Of a stretch of 64,000 bases of DNA, positions 1 through 8,005 are shown piece by piece. This DNA is from Flavobacterium coralii (GTDB lineage Bacteria; Bacteroidota; Bacteroidia; Flavobacteriales; Flavobacteriaceae): assembly GCF_019891545.1 (NCBI RefSeq), contig NZ_JAHDIU010000002.1, forward strand, positions 1 to 64,000, written 5' to 3'. Made by a program: the position numbers and the translations under genes. How positions within the stretch are numbered: position 1 is the stretch's first letter; each line of letters begins with the position of its first letter. The notes beneath the pieces are model-generated. The model was not told the DNA's origin. It saw nothing but the letters and a program-made list of their open reading frames with translations, and made no database searches.

Positions 1-846
1 GAGCAGCTTCCGGAGCCACAACTGGAAGGCGGCACCATATGTGTGGACTTTGACACCAACGAAGTACTCAGCCCGCTGGTACTGGACACAGGCCTGGACG
101 CCACCCATACCTTCATCTGGTATAAAGACGGCCAGGTAATAGCCGGCGCCACAGAGCCAACCTATGTAGTAACAGAGGCAGGTAATTATACTGTAGAAGC
201 CATCAACGCCTTCGGCTGTATCAGCGACCCTATAGCACCGGTAACCGTAGAAAGGAGCGGCCCTGCCAGCCTTGCCCTGAGCAGCTACACCGTGAGCGGC
301 GCCTTCAGCGATGAGCAGACCATCACCATCACCACCGACGGTTATGGCGAGTACGAATACCAGTTGGATTACGGCCCGTGGCAGGACAGCAACGTGTTCA
401 CCAACGTATCACCGGGGCTGCACGAAGTACACATCAGGGACAAAGGTGCGTGTGCAGAGTACACCATCACCCTGAGCGATGTAAGCATCATCGACTACCC
501 GAGGTATTTTACACCTAACGGAGACGGATACCACGACTACTGGAACATTTACGGACTGAGCGGACAAGGCGATGCGCTTATCTACATCTTTGACCGCTAC
601 GGCAAGCTCATCAAGCAGATCAGCTCGCAGAGCAGGGGATGGGACGGCACCTTCAATGGCAGCCCGCTACCGGCAGACGACTACTGGTTCAGTGTAACCT
701 ATAAAGAGTTCGTAACCCGTATGGTAGCCTTAAGAGACGCGAACGGCCAGATCATAAGGGATCCTGATACCAACGAACCGATGATGGTAGAAGATACCGT
801 AGAACTTCCATTCGAGTTCAAGGCGCACTTCTCGCTTAAACGATAA
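1..846 (+). CDS. T9SS type B sorting domain surface protein, C-terminal end (5' truncated)
   Basis: The reading frame is open from base 1, so this is the last 281 codons of a longer gene. The N-terminal part visible here looks like Ig-like or PKD-like repeats of an adhesin ('YVVTEAGNYTVEA', 'VSPGLHEVHIRDKGAC'). The end is a classic gliding-motility-associated / T9SS type B C-terminal domain: YFTPNGDGYHDYW, then FDRYGKLI, GWDGTFNG, LPADDYWF and a final FSLKR. That domain directs export across the outer membrane by the type IX secretion system and usually attaches or releases the protein at the surface. The gene is clearly richer in G+C than everything downstream (34 of the first 60 bases), as is common for large repetitive flavobacterial adhesins. 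A strong terminator follows. Confidence 0.93.
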   Translation, partial: EQLPEPQLEGGTICVDFDTNEVLSPLVLDTGLDATHTFIWYKDGQVIAGATEPTYVVTEAGNYTVEAINAFGCISDPIAPVTVERSGPASLALSSYTVSGAFSDEQTITITTDGYGEYEYQLDYGPWQDSNVFTNVSPGLHEVHIRDKGACAEYTITLSDVSIIDYPRYFTPNGDGYHDYWNIYGLSGQGDALIYIFDRYGKLIKQISSQSRGWDGTFNGSPLPADDYWFSVTYKEFVTRMVALRDANGQIIRDPDTNEPMMVEDTVELPFEFKAHFSLKR

Positions 847-861
847 TTAATAAACTTAAAT

Positions 862-897
862 AAAAAAGCAGCCCGGATTTCCGGGCTGCTTTTTTTA
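862..897 (+). terminator. Rho-independent terminator after the T9SS type B gene
   Basis: A perfect 10-bp stem (AGCAGCCCGG at 867-876 with its complement at 881-890) closes a 4-base ATTT loop and runs into seven T residues. It sits 20 bases after the stop codon. Confidence 0.93.
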
Positions 898-958
898 TGT
901 ATATATATTATACCTTTTGCTTTACTCACAACACTAAAATGGTTAAGCATATTTATAT

Positions 959-988
959 AAAAATAGCCCCCGAATCGGAGGCTATTTT
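959..988 (-). terminator. Terminator of the leftward beta-barrel gene
   Basis: An inverted repeat (AAAATAGCC with GGCTATTTT, plus two or three more inner pairs) closes a GAATC loop. One inner position is a C-A mismatch on the + strand but a G-U wobble on the - strand, and the - strand copy runs into TTTTTATA. This fits termination of the leftward gene ending at 1014. Confidence 0.75.
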
Positions 989-1013
989 CTAAATTTATAA
1001 ACCGGTAATTTTA

Positions 1014-1586
1014 TTACAGCTTCAATCCAACAGATAGTGAAAATACATTATTGTACTTTTCATTTTCAAAAATCGCGCTGTCATTTATATCTGTAAGCCC
1101 TACGCTGTATCGCGCCTGCACAAACATACCCCAGTCAAAATAATATTCCACACCTGCATTAAAAGAGATGTCGCTATCTTTATAGCTGTCCCACACATCA
1201 AACAGGCCGGTCATGTTATCATCACTTTCTACAGATAAAAGCCTGCCATATTGAGGGCCTGCTTCTATATTCAACCCATCTTTAATATAATATTTAAACA
1301 TAATGGGTATAATAAGATAGTTTAGTCCTATTTCGCTCCTTGTGTCTCCGTCTGCTAACTTAGCTCCCTGTGTTGAATATAAGATTTCTGACTGAATACT
1401 GATTGTTTCATTCAACACGAGTTCTCCTATAGCACCCGCAGTATATCCTATTATTGCCCCGTCGGTTTTAGGTTCGCTCCTAATGTTGGCAAAATTAAGT
1501 CCGAATTTTGGGCCTATCCTGAAATCCTGAGCCTGTGCTACATTAAAGGCCATTAGTGCTGTAACTGATAGTAATATTTTTTTCAT
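1014..1586 (-). CDS. Outer-membrane beta-barrel (porin family, PorT-like) protein
   Basis: This is a 190-residue protein with a signal peptide (MKKILLSVTALMAFNVAQAQ) followed by a small beta-barrel of the OMP_b-brl_2 type. Typical family phrases are GPKFGLNFANI, the 'QSEILYSTQGAKL' strand, 'LIIPIMFKYYI', 'NIEAGPQYG' and an aromatic-ending final strand (FSLSVGLKL). The expected location is the outer membrane; no substrate can be inferred. It is a paralog of the two genes to its right but is transcribed the other way, so the trio probably arose by local duplication and inversion. The start codon gives a good signal peptide. Confidence 0.88.
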   Translation of the reverse strand: MKKILLSVTALMAFNVAQAQDFRIGPKFGLNFANIRSEPKTDGAIIGYTAGAIGELVLNETISIQSEILYSTQGAKLADGDTRSEIGLNYLIIPIMFKYYIKDGLNIEAGPQYGRLLSVESDDNMTGLFDVWDSYKDSDISFNAGVEYYFDWGMFVQARYSVGLTDINDSAIFENEKYNNVFSLSVGLKL

Positions 1587-1750
1587 GTATAAAAATTTTA
1601 TGGCGGTAAAAATACATTTTTTTAATAGGAAAAAATTTAAGTTGTTGGCTATTTTTTATTAAAATTTTAGGAATTACTTAACTGATGCTAATGTACCTTC
1701 GCATTATAATGAAACTGAAATAAGGGTAATGCTGAATTTAGTGCCAGCCT

Positions 1751-1779
1751 TTGCTGTATAGTAAATTATGCTATTTTTG
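1751..1779 (+). promoter_or_regulatory. Bacteroidota -33/-7 promoter for the barrel pair
   Basis: TTG at 1751-1753 and TATTTTTG (TAnnTTTG) at 1772-1779 are separated by 18 bases. The -7 box lies 29 bases before the ATG at 1809. Spacing and both boxes match the known Bacteroidota housekeeping promoter form. Confidence 0.7.
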
Positions 1780-1808
1780 TGTGCATAAAACATAACACAA
1801 ATTAAAGT

Positions 1809-2336
1809 ATGAAAAAATTTTTACTTGCAGCAGGCATATTTATAGCGGGTATTACCACTTGCCATTCACAGGCATTTGGTGTAAAAGCGGGTATAAACTT
1901 TGCCAATTTCAGGGGAGATGATGCAGATGATTTTAACGTTCTTTCAGGTTTTCATGGCGGTATTGTAGCAGAAATGCGCCTGTTAGATGCATTAAGCGTA
2001 CAGCCTGAGTTTTTGTATTCTGTTCAGGGAGCGAAAACAAAAGATGAAACCTACAAGCTGAATTATGTTAACCTGCCTGTAATGCTTAAACTGTATTTTA
2101 CAGACAGCTTTAATATACATGCGGGGCCACAGATAGGACTGCTTATAAGCGAATCTGACAGTTTTACTCCGTTTGAAAGTAATACCTATGATTTAGGCCT
2201 TGCTGCAGGTTTAGAGTTTTTCTTTGCTGATAACTTTTCTGCTCAGGCACGTTATGTTGCAGGTAACAGTGAAGTATCAGATAACAGTAAACTTAAAAAC
2301 ACTGTTGTTCAGCTATCATTATGCTATATGTTCTAA
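1809..2336 (+). CDS. Outer-membrane beta-barrel (porin family) protein
   Basis: The protein has 175 residues with a signal peptide ending near CHSQA. It shares the family pattern of its neighbours: 'GVKAGINFANFRGDD', 'VQPEFLYSVQGAKT', 'YVNLPVMLKLYF', 'HAGPQIGLL', and a final strand ending in aromatic F (LSLCYMF), as expected for an outer-membrane barrel recognised by BamA. It is followed after 30 bases by a close paralog with no terminator between them, so the two are probably co-transcribed from the promoter at 1751-1779. Confidence 0.88.
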   Translation: MKKFLLAAGIFIAGITTCHSQAFGVKAGINFANFRGDDADDFNVLSGFHGGIVAEMRLLDALSVQPEFLYSVQGAKTKDETYKLNYVNLPVMLKLYFTDSFNIHAGPQIGLLISESDSFTPFESNTYDLGLAAGLEFFFADNFSAQARYVAGNSEVSDNSKLKNTVVQLSLCYMF

Positions 2337-2366
2337 AACAGGTATAAACCAATAAAACTGATTAAC

Positions 2367-2915
2367 ATGAAGAAAATTTTATTTTTAGCAGTAGCACTTT
2401 TAGGTGCAGTAGCCATGCAGGCACAAGGTGTGAACTTTGGTGTTAAAGCCGGAGCCAACTTTTCTAACTTAACAGGTGATATAGATTCTGATGGTATTAC
2501 AAGTTTTCACGCAGGTGCTGTACTTGAACTTAACCTTGTACCGACTTTCTCTATACAGGCAGAAGGTTTGTTCTCCTCTCAGGGTGGTAAAGCAAAGTTT
2601 GAAGCAGAAGGTGTTGTAGGTGTTGCAGAAGATATAAACCTTGATTATATATCAGTACCGGTAATGGCTAAATTTTATGTGCTGCCAAACTCACTTAGCG
2701 TTATGGCGGGCCCACAGTTTTCATTTCTTGTAGATGAGGCTGAGGAAGCATGGGATACTAAAAGTTTTGATATGGCTGCTGCCGGTGGTGTAGAGCTTAA
2801 AATTATTGCCGGACTTTTTGCCCAGGCCCGTTATACAATTGGTTTAACAGATGTATCTGATAACATAGATGCAAAAAACGCTGTTTTCCAGTTATCTGTC
2901 GGATACTTTTTCTAA
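2367..2915 (+). CDS. Outer-membrane beta-barrel (porin family) protein
   Basis: This 182-residue protein has a signal peptide (…VAMQAQ) and the same barrel pattern as the gene before it: 'GVKAGANFSNLTGD', 'IQAEGLFSSQGGK', 'YISVPVMAKFYV', 'MAGPQFSFLV' and a final strand LSVGYFF. It is the most intact-looking of the three local paralogs and is followed by a terminator. The function is not known beyond being a small outer-membrane barrel. Confidence 0.88.
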   Translation: MKKILFLAVALLGAVAMQAQGVNFGVKAGANFSNLTGDIDSDGITSFHAGAVLELNLVPTFSIQAEGLFSSQGGKAKFEAEGVVGVAEDINLDYISVPVMAKFYVLPNSLSVMAGPQFSFLVDEAEEAWDTKSFDMAAAGGVELKIIAGLFAQARYTIGLTDVSDNIDAKNAVFQLSVGYFF

Positions 2916-2936
2916 AAGAAAAATCCCTATAACTAT

Positions 2937-2960
2937 AAACCGGCTTATGCCGGTTTTTTT
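2937..2960 (+). terminator. Rho-independent terminator
   Basis: A 7-bp stem (AACCGGC at 2938-2944, GCCGGTT at 2949-2955) with a TTAT loop is followed by a run of T. It closes the beta-barrel pair. Confidence 0.88.
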
Positions 2961-3040
2961 ATATGCTGTATTTGTTAAAATTACTGTTATAGCACATACA
3001 AGTATGGCAATTGAATGATTATTTTTACAAAAAGAGCAAT

Positions 3041-3454
3041 ATGCATCTATTAATAATTAATGGCCCTAACCTTAACCTTTTAGGTAAGCGGGAGCCTGAG
3101 GTATATGGTACTGAAACTTTTGAAGACTTCCTCGAAAAGCTAAGGGCTGATTTTCCTGATACGGAAATCAGCTATTACCAAAGTAATATAGAAGGAGAAA
3201 TCATTACAAAATTACAGGAAGCAGGCTTTGCCCTCGATGGCATTGTTTTAAATGCCGGGGCTTACACTCATACTTCTGTAGGTATTGCAGATGCCGTAAA
3301 AGCCGTAAATGCGCCGGTAATAGAAGTACATATTTCTAATACATATTCACGCGAAACATTTCGCCACCAGTCTTACCTTTCACCTGTATGTGCGGGGGTA
3401 ATAGTCGGTTTTGGCTTAAAAGGCTACAAGCTGGCCATCCAATCTTTTCTGTAA
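3041..3454 (+). CDS. aroQ: Type II 3-dehydroquinate dehydratase
   Basis: AroQ removes water from 3-dehydroquinate to give 3-dehydroshikimate in the shikimate pathway, in the cytoplasm. The 137 residues match the family size of about 140-150. Visible signatures are the N-terminal IINGPNLNLLGKREPEVYG (catalytic Arg and Tyr), 'YYQSNIEGEII', LNAGAYTHTS (Asn/Thr loop), EVHISN (catalytic His) and SRE. I chose the ATG at 3041 because the family begins directly with the first beta strand; a possible TTG at 3011 would add ten unconserved residues. The next gene starts 3 bases after the stop and may be co-transcribed. Confidence 0.96.
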   Translation: MHLLIINGPNLNLLGKREPEVYGTETFEDFLEKLRADFPDTEISYYQSNIEGEIITKLQEAGFALDGIVLNAGAYTHTSVGIADAVKAVNAPVIEVHISNTYSRETFRHQSYLSPVCAGVIVGFGLKGYKLAIQSFL

Positions 3455-3457
3455 TTT

Positions 3458-5929
3458 ATGAGAAAGTGCCTTTTATTGATATTGATGATGTTGTGCATTT
3501 GTGCAAATGCGCAGATTAAAGGCACTGTAACTGCTGCCGATGGTGAACCTGTGGCATTTGCCAATATTGCGGTTAAGGGCACATATAACAGTACGGCATC
3601 TAACGAAGATGGTACCTACAGCCTTGCAGCCGAAAAACCAGGAGAATATACTTTAATGATAAGGAGCCTTGGCTACACTACAGAAATAGCTACAATAACA
3701 GCCGACAGCCTGCCTTATACATTCAATATTGTGATGAAGCCTGCTGCTTACAGCCGCACCCAAATGGCAGTAACGGCAAATAATACAGAAAACAGTGTTA
3801 TAGATAGAGCAATTGCTAACAGGAGCAGGAATGCCGCTAAGACCGCTGAATATGAAGCTGATTTTTACTCGCGTGGTTCATATACCATTAAAAATGTACC
3901 ACGTAAGCTGTTGGGCAAACGCCTTAGCGACCTTCAGGGCAGGCTTGATACTACAGGAAGCGGTATTATATACCTTTCTGAAACGGTGTCGAGGATAAAG
4001 TACCAAAGGCCGGACAAAATGCACGAGAGGGTAATGGCATCAAAAATAAGCGGCGATGATAAAGGGTATAGTTACAACAGTGCATCTGCTGCTGAATTTG
4101 ATTTTTACCAAAAGTACCTGTCTTTTGATGTAAGTGCAGTATCACCCATATCGGAAGAGGCACCTGATTACTACCGTTTTGACACAGAAAGTACGTTTTA
4201 TGACAATAACCAAAAGATCTATAAAGTAAAAGTTACACCTTTAGAAAGCAATACAGCAGCATTTCACGGCTATATTTATCTTTTGGAAGAAACAGGCGAA
4301 CTATATGCTGTGGAGCTTACTATTGAAGGGAGAAGGGTAGGGCAGCCCCTTTTAGAAAACCTTACCATCAAGCAGCTTTACGGCTATAATGGTACTGAAG
4401 GTATATGGACTAAAAATGTACAGTCGTTAAACTTTGCATTTTCTGTATTTGGTGTCGAAGCTGAAGGTGACTTTCTTCATGTTTACAGTAATTACAATTT
4501 AAATCCTGGCTTTACGAGTAAGACTTTTGGCAACGAGATTATGTTTGTTGAGGAAGATGCAAACAAAAAGCCCGGTGATTACTGGGGAAAGAAGAGGCCG
4601 ATACCGCTAACAGAAGAAGAGCTTGCCGATTATATCGAAAAAGATAGTATTGAGAATATTATAACATCAGCCCCTTATCTGCGTGCCAGCGACAGCATCA
4701 GGAACCGCTATAAACTATTATCGCCTGCATTAGGGCATACCTATTATAATTCTATAGATAGTTGGCAGATAAAATATTCAGGAGTGTTATTAAGCCTCGG
4801 CTTTAATACGGTACAGGCGTATGCTTTGTCGCCATCATTCTATTATACCTTTACCAATGATGAGGATAACACCAGTACAACTGTAGGCACCGACCTTAAT
4901 TACGGGTTTGCAGAAAAACGCTTCAGGGCTACCGGAACCATATCGCACAAATTCAACAATTTCAATAAACGGACATTAACATTAAAGGGAGGAAGTAGCA
5001 TTCAACAATTTAATCCAGAAAGGCCGATAAATAGGATTGTAAATAGTATCAGTACGTTATTCTTTAAAGATAACTATATGAAACTGTATGATAATACATT
5101 TGTAAACTTATCGTATGAAGAAGAGGTTGTTAACGGCATCATGCTTTATGGCAGTTTTGAATATACCCGACGGAAACCGCTGTTTAACAACACCAATTTT
5201 TCTACCCTTAAAGACCTTTACGACCCATACACGTCAAATAATCCGTTACTGCCTTATGATTATGAAACACCTGCGTTCTTAAAACACGATATGCTAAGGG
5301 CGTCGGTAGCGGCACAGTTCAGTTTCGGGCAAAAATACCGGATTCGCCCTTCGGGTAAAGAAGATGTACCCAATCCGCTCTATCCGGTAGTTTATGTAAA
5401 GTTTGAGAAAGGTTTCGGAGCCAGTATAGACGATTATAACTTTAACCACCTCTCTGCAAAAGTAAATTACATACTTAATATTGGGCAGTATGGTGAAACA
5501 GGAACAGCTGTAAGGGCAGGTAAGTTTTTTGACAGCGATAATATTGCTTTTACGGACTATAGGCACTTTAACGGCAACCGTACCCATGTGGGCCGCTCTG
5601 AACGCTACCTTAATGTATTTAATTTTTTACCGTACTACACACACAGCACTAATGACAGTTATATAGAAGGACATGCAGAGCATAACTTTAAAGGCTTTAT
5701 AACCAATAAAATTCCGCTTATAAATAAGCTTAACTACCATTTGGTTGGCGGCTACCATATTTTATCAATACCCGGCAGGAATCCTTATATGGAATATACC
5801 ATAGGGCTTGATAACCTGGGCTGGGGTAAAGTACGTTTTTTACGTGTTGATTATATAAGAGCCTACGAGAATGGTTTTATAGGCGATGGAGTGGTTATTG
5901 GCTTGTCGTTTCTTGATATACTGGAGTAG
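3458..5929 (+). CDS. DUF5686 / carboxypeptidase-regulatory-like domain outer-membrane protein
   Basis: This 823-residue protein starts with a signal peptide (…CICANAQ) and a carboxypeptidase-D regulatory-like domain at about residues 20-95 (IKGTVTAADGEPVAFANI, 'TASNEDGTYSLAAEKPGEYTL'). The long remainder matches the DUF5686 pattern of Bacteroidota. Its C-terminal half looks like outer-membrane beta strands (alternating aromatic residues, 'GFGASIDDYNFNHL', 'NGFIGDGVVIGLSFLD'). The role is unknown, and related proteins are often annotated as TonB-receptor-like. It follows aroQ by 3 bases. Its stop codon abuts the stop codon of the leftward DUF4268 gene with no terminator visible between them. 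Confidence 0.85.
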   Translation: MRKCLLLILMMLCICANAQIKGTVTAADGEPVAFANIAVKGTYNSTASNEDGTYSLAAEKPGEYTLMIRSLGYTTEIATITADSLPYTFNIVMKPAAYSRTQMAVTANNTENSVIDRAIANRSRNAAKTAEYEADFYSRGSYTIKNVPRKLLGKRLSDLQGRLDTTGSGIIYLSETVSRIKYQRPDKMHERVMASKISGDDKGYSYNSASAAEFDFYQKYLSFDVSAVSPISEEAPDYYRFDTESTFYDNNQKIYKVKVTPLESNTAAFHGYIYLLEETGELYAVELTIEGRRVGQPLLENLTIKQLYGYNGTEGIWTKNVQSLNFAFSVFGVEAEGDFLHVYSNYNLNPGFTSKTFGNEIMFVEEDANKKPGDYWGKKRPIPLTEEELADYIEKDSIENIITSAPYLRASDSIRNRYKLLSPALGHTYYNSIDSWQIKYSGVLLSLGFNTVQAYALSPSFYYTFTNDEDNTSTTVGTDLNYGFAEKRFRATGTISHKFNNFNKRTLTLKGGSSIQQFNPERPINRIVNSISTLFFKDNYMKLYDNTFVNLSYEEEVVNGIMLYGSFEYTRRKPLFNNTNFSTLKDLYDPYTSNNPLLPYDYETPAFLKHDMLRASVAAQFSFGQKYRIRPSGKEDVPNPLYPVVYVKFEKGFGASIDDYNFNHLSAKVNYILNIGQYGETGTAVRAGKFFDSDNIAFTDYRHFNGNRTHVGRSERYLNVFNFLPYYTHSTNDSYIEGHAEHNFKGFITNKIPLINKLNYHLVGGYHILSIPGRNPYMEYTIGLDNLGWGKVRFLRVDYIRAYENGFIGDGVVIGLSFLDILE

Positions 5930-6373
5930 TTATGTGTTAATATCAAGGTCGCGTATATAATCTTCATATTCATAAAAAAACATTTCGAACGCTGTCATTT
6001 TTTCAGCGAAAAAATCAAAAACAGCATCCCATGTAGCTTTGTTGTAAAGGCTTATACCTGTTAGTGTAACATATATACGGCTAATTTCTTTTCCGCTTTC
6101 AAGATAATGCTCTCTTTCGAAAACGGCATCAGGCACATGTTCTTCCAGTAATATGTTTTTTAAAGACTCCATTTTCTCAAAATAAATGCGGCGCTTATCA
6201 TCTTCTTTAGGCTCAATATCCAGCATAACCATGGCTTTTTTGTTGTCCACATAAAATTTGAAAGACACATCTTTTATTTTGGTATCATACAAAAGCCACT
6301 TTCGCGGATAGGTATCTGCAAATGTTGTCCAGAATTCTTTTTTTATCTGTTGTGCTTCGGCCTTGCTGAACAT
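5930..6373 (-). CDS. DUF4268 domain protein
   Basis: A 147-residue soluble protein beginning MFSKAEAQQIKKEFW. The pattern of 'FWTTFADTYPRKWLLYDTKIKDVSFKFYVDNKK' followed by 'IYFEKMESLKN' and a Trp/Phe-rich helical end matches DUF4268, a fold related to nuclease-like or nuclease-associated proteins, but I see no clear catalytic motif here. A longer frame reaches 6472 but would overlap the divergent Nudix gene. The ATG at 6373 gives the family's usual beginning and leaves a 57-base divergent promoter region, so I chose it. Confidence 0.82.
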   Translation of the reverse strand: MFSKAEAQQIKKEFWTTFADTYPRKWLLYDTKIKDVSFKFYVDNKKAMVMLDIEPKEDDKRRIYFEKMESLKNILLEEHVPDAVFEREHYLESGKEISRIYVTLTGISLYNKATWDAVFDFFAEKMTAFEMFFYEYEDYIRDLDINT

Positions 6374-6430
6374 AAGGTATAGGTGTTGTGCGGTTTTTAA
6401 TGTATATTTACGGGTAATATTATACCCCAG

Positions 6431-7069
6431 ATGCAGTTTACTGAATTTGTAAAATACCTCCCAAAAATACAAAAAGAGCAGCTACCGGCTGTTAAAGCAC
6501 ATTTAAAAATGGCTCCGCTGGAGCGGGTACAATCATTATCAGCCAATTATTATGCCGATAAAAACCCAAGGCCTTCTGCTGTGATGATGCTTTTTTATCC
6601 TAAGGGTGATGAAGCAAGCCTGATACTGATAAAGCGTAATACCTATCCCGGAGTACACTCTGCACAGGTATCATTTCCAGGCGGAAAAGCAGAACCTGAA
6701 GATAAAGACCTTTCCGCTACAGCCCTAAGGGAAACCTGTGAGGAGATTGGTGTTACAGCAAATGAGATTGACATTGTAATGCCGTTTACAGAGCTTTATA
6801 TACCACCAAGTAACTTTTTAGTATATCCTTTTTTAGGTGTAGCAGCTAACACACCGGCATTTAATCCTGACCCTTCTGAGGTATCAGAACTTATAGAATT
6901 GCCGCTTCAAACATTTCTTGATGATTCAATTATTGTAACATCAGAATTGCAAACATCTTATGCTGAACGCATTGCAGTACCCGGATTTAAAGTGGGCGAA
7001 CATTTTGTTTGGGGCGCTACAGCAATGATAATGAGCGAGCTTAAAGAAACTATAAAAAGCGTGCTATAA
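6431..7069 (+). CDS. CoA pyrophosphatase-type Nudix hydrolase
   Basis: Nudix hydrolases of this group cleave CoA and related nucleotide diphosphates to phosphopantetheine plus 3',5'-ADP. The 212 residues carry the extended CoA-type Nudix box at about residues 84-107: GGKAEPEDKDLSATALRE then TCEEIGV. It has two extra residues relative to the plain GX5EX7REUXEEXGU form, which is usual for this subgroup. The upstream 'HSAQVSFPGG' is also typical. The acyltransferase gene starts 40 bases later and carries its own possible -7 box (TAATTTTG at 7083-7090), so co-transcription is uncertain. The substrate assignment is by family only. Confidence 0.9.
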   Translation: MQFTEFVKYLPKIQKEQLPAVKAHLKMAPLERVQSLSANYYADKNPRPSAVMMLFYPKGDEASLILIKRNTYPGVHSAQVSFPGGKAEPEDKDLSATALRETCEEIGVTANEIDIVMPFTELYIPPSNFLVYPFLGVAANTPAFNPDPSEVSELIELPLQTFLDDSIIVTSELQTSYAERIAVPGFKVGEHFVWGATAMIMSELKETIKSVL

Positions 7070-7109
7070 CATCAGGTTTTTGTAATTTTGCCTTTTTGAT
7101 TTAATAAAA

Positions 7110-7919
7110 ATGGGATTATTCAGGAGAAATCCTTTCGGGCATATACTTTTCCTTAAAAAATGGCTGATACGCGTTTTTGGGATACTTACCCACAGGCGCT
7201 ACAGTGGCTTTAACGAACTTAACGTAGAGGGTTCAGAAATTATCCGTTCATTGCCGGATACCAATGTACTTTTTATCTCAAACCACCAGACTTACTTTGC
7301 CGATGTTGTGGCAATGTTCCATGTGTTTAATGCCAGCTTGAAGGGACGTGAAGACAATATTAAAAACATTGGTTATATATGGCACCCCAAGCTGAATATT
7401 TATTATGTAGCCGCGAAGGAAACTATGAAGGCGGGCCTTTTGCCCCGCATTCTGGCTTATGCCGGCGCTATTACCGTAGAACGTACTTGGAGGGCAAAAG
7501 GCAAAGAAGTGCAGCGCGAGGTAAACCCTAATGACACCGAAAATATTAAAATAGCCCTAAAGGACGGTTGGGTTATAACATTCCCCCAGGGCACCACAAA
7601 GCCTTTTAAGCCTATTCGCAAAGGGACTGCGCATATCATTAAGCAACACAAACCTATAGTTGTGCCTATTGTAATTGATGGCTTTCGCCGCTCCTTCGAT
7701 AAGAAGGGACTCCGCCTTAAAAAGAAAGGTATTTTGCAATCTTTTATAGTGAAAGAACCACTTCATATAGATTATGAAAATGAATCTATTGAAAGCATTC
7801 TTGAAAAGATCGAATATGCAATAGAGCAGCACCCTTCTTTCCTTAAAGTAATACCTGCCGAGATACTTGAAGCACAGGAAGAGCTAAACAAAAAACGAAA
7901 GTGGATTATTGATTTATAA
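7110..7919 (+). CDS. Lysophospholipid acyltransferase (PlsC-like) family protein
   Basis: This 269-residue protein probably transfers an acyl chain to a glycerophospholipid or related acceptor at the inner membrane. The acyltransferase block is SNHQTYFADV at residues 57-66, with later 'AGAITVERTWR' and FPQGTT (the EGT-like motif). The first block has five residues between the His and Asp (H59, D65) rather than the four of the canonical HX4D motif, which may be a lineage form of this subfamily. A TAATTTTG box at 7083-7090 lies 20 bases before the ATG. Confidence 0.85.
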   Translation: MGLFRRNPFGHILFLKKWLIRVFGILTHRRYSGFNELNVEGSEIIRSLPDTNVLFISNHQTYFADVVAMFHVFNASLKGREDNIKNIGYIWHPKLNIYYVAAKETMKAGLLPRILAYAGAITVERTWRAKGKEVQREVNPNDTENIKIALKDGWVITFPQGTTKPFKPIRKGTAHIIKQHKPIVVPIVIDGFRRSFDKKGLRLKKKGILQSFIVKEPLHIDYENESIESILEKIEYAIEQHPSFLKVIPAEILEAQEELNKKRKWIIDL

Positions 7920-7937
7920 AGATTTTTCTTTATAAAT
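7912..7937 (+). terminator. AT-rich hairpin overlapping the acyltransferase stop codon (possible terminator)
   Basis: Arms ATTTATAAAGA (7912-7922) and TCTTTATAAAT (7927-7937) are perfectly complementary around a TTTT loop and include the stop codon. No T tract follows, so termination activity is uncertain. Confidence 0.4.
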
Positions 7938-8005
7938 TAACTTAATATTAACATTGTAAGAATTAGATTTAGTTAGTTTTAGACATCAACTTAAATCTAA
8001 TTATT

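Noticed and set aside
5927-5932. Directly abutting convergent stop codons (DUF5686 gene and DUF4268 gene) without a terminator
   Set aside because: Unusual but common enough in compact genomes; no further structure visible, so not listed as a finding.
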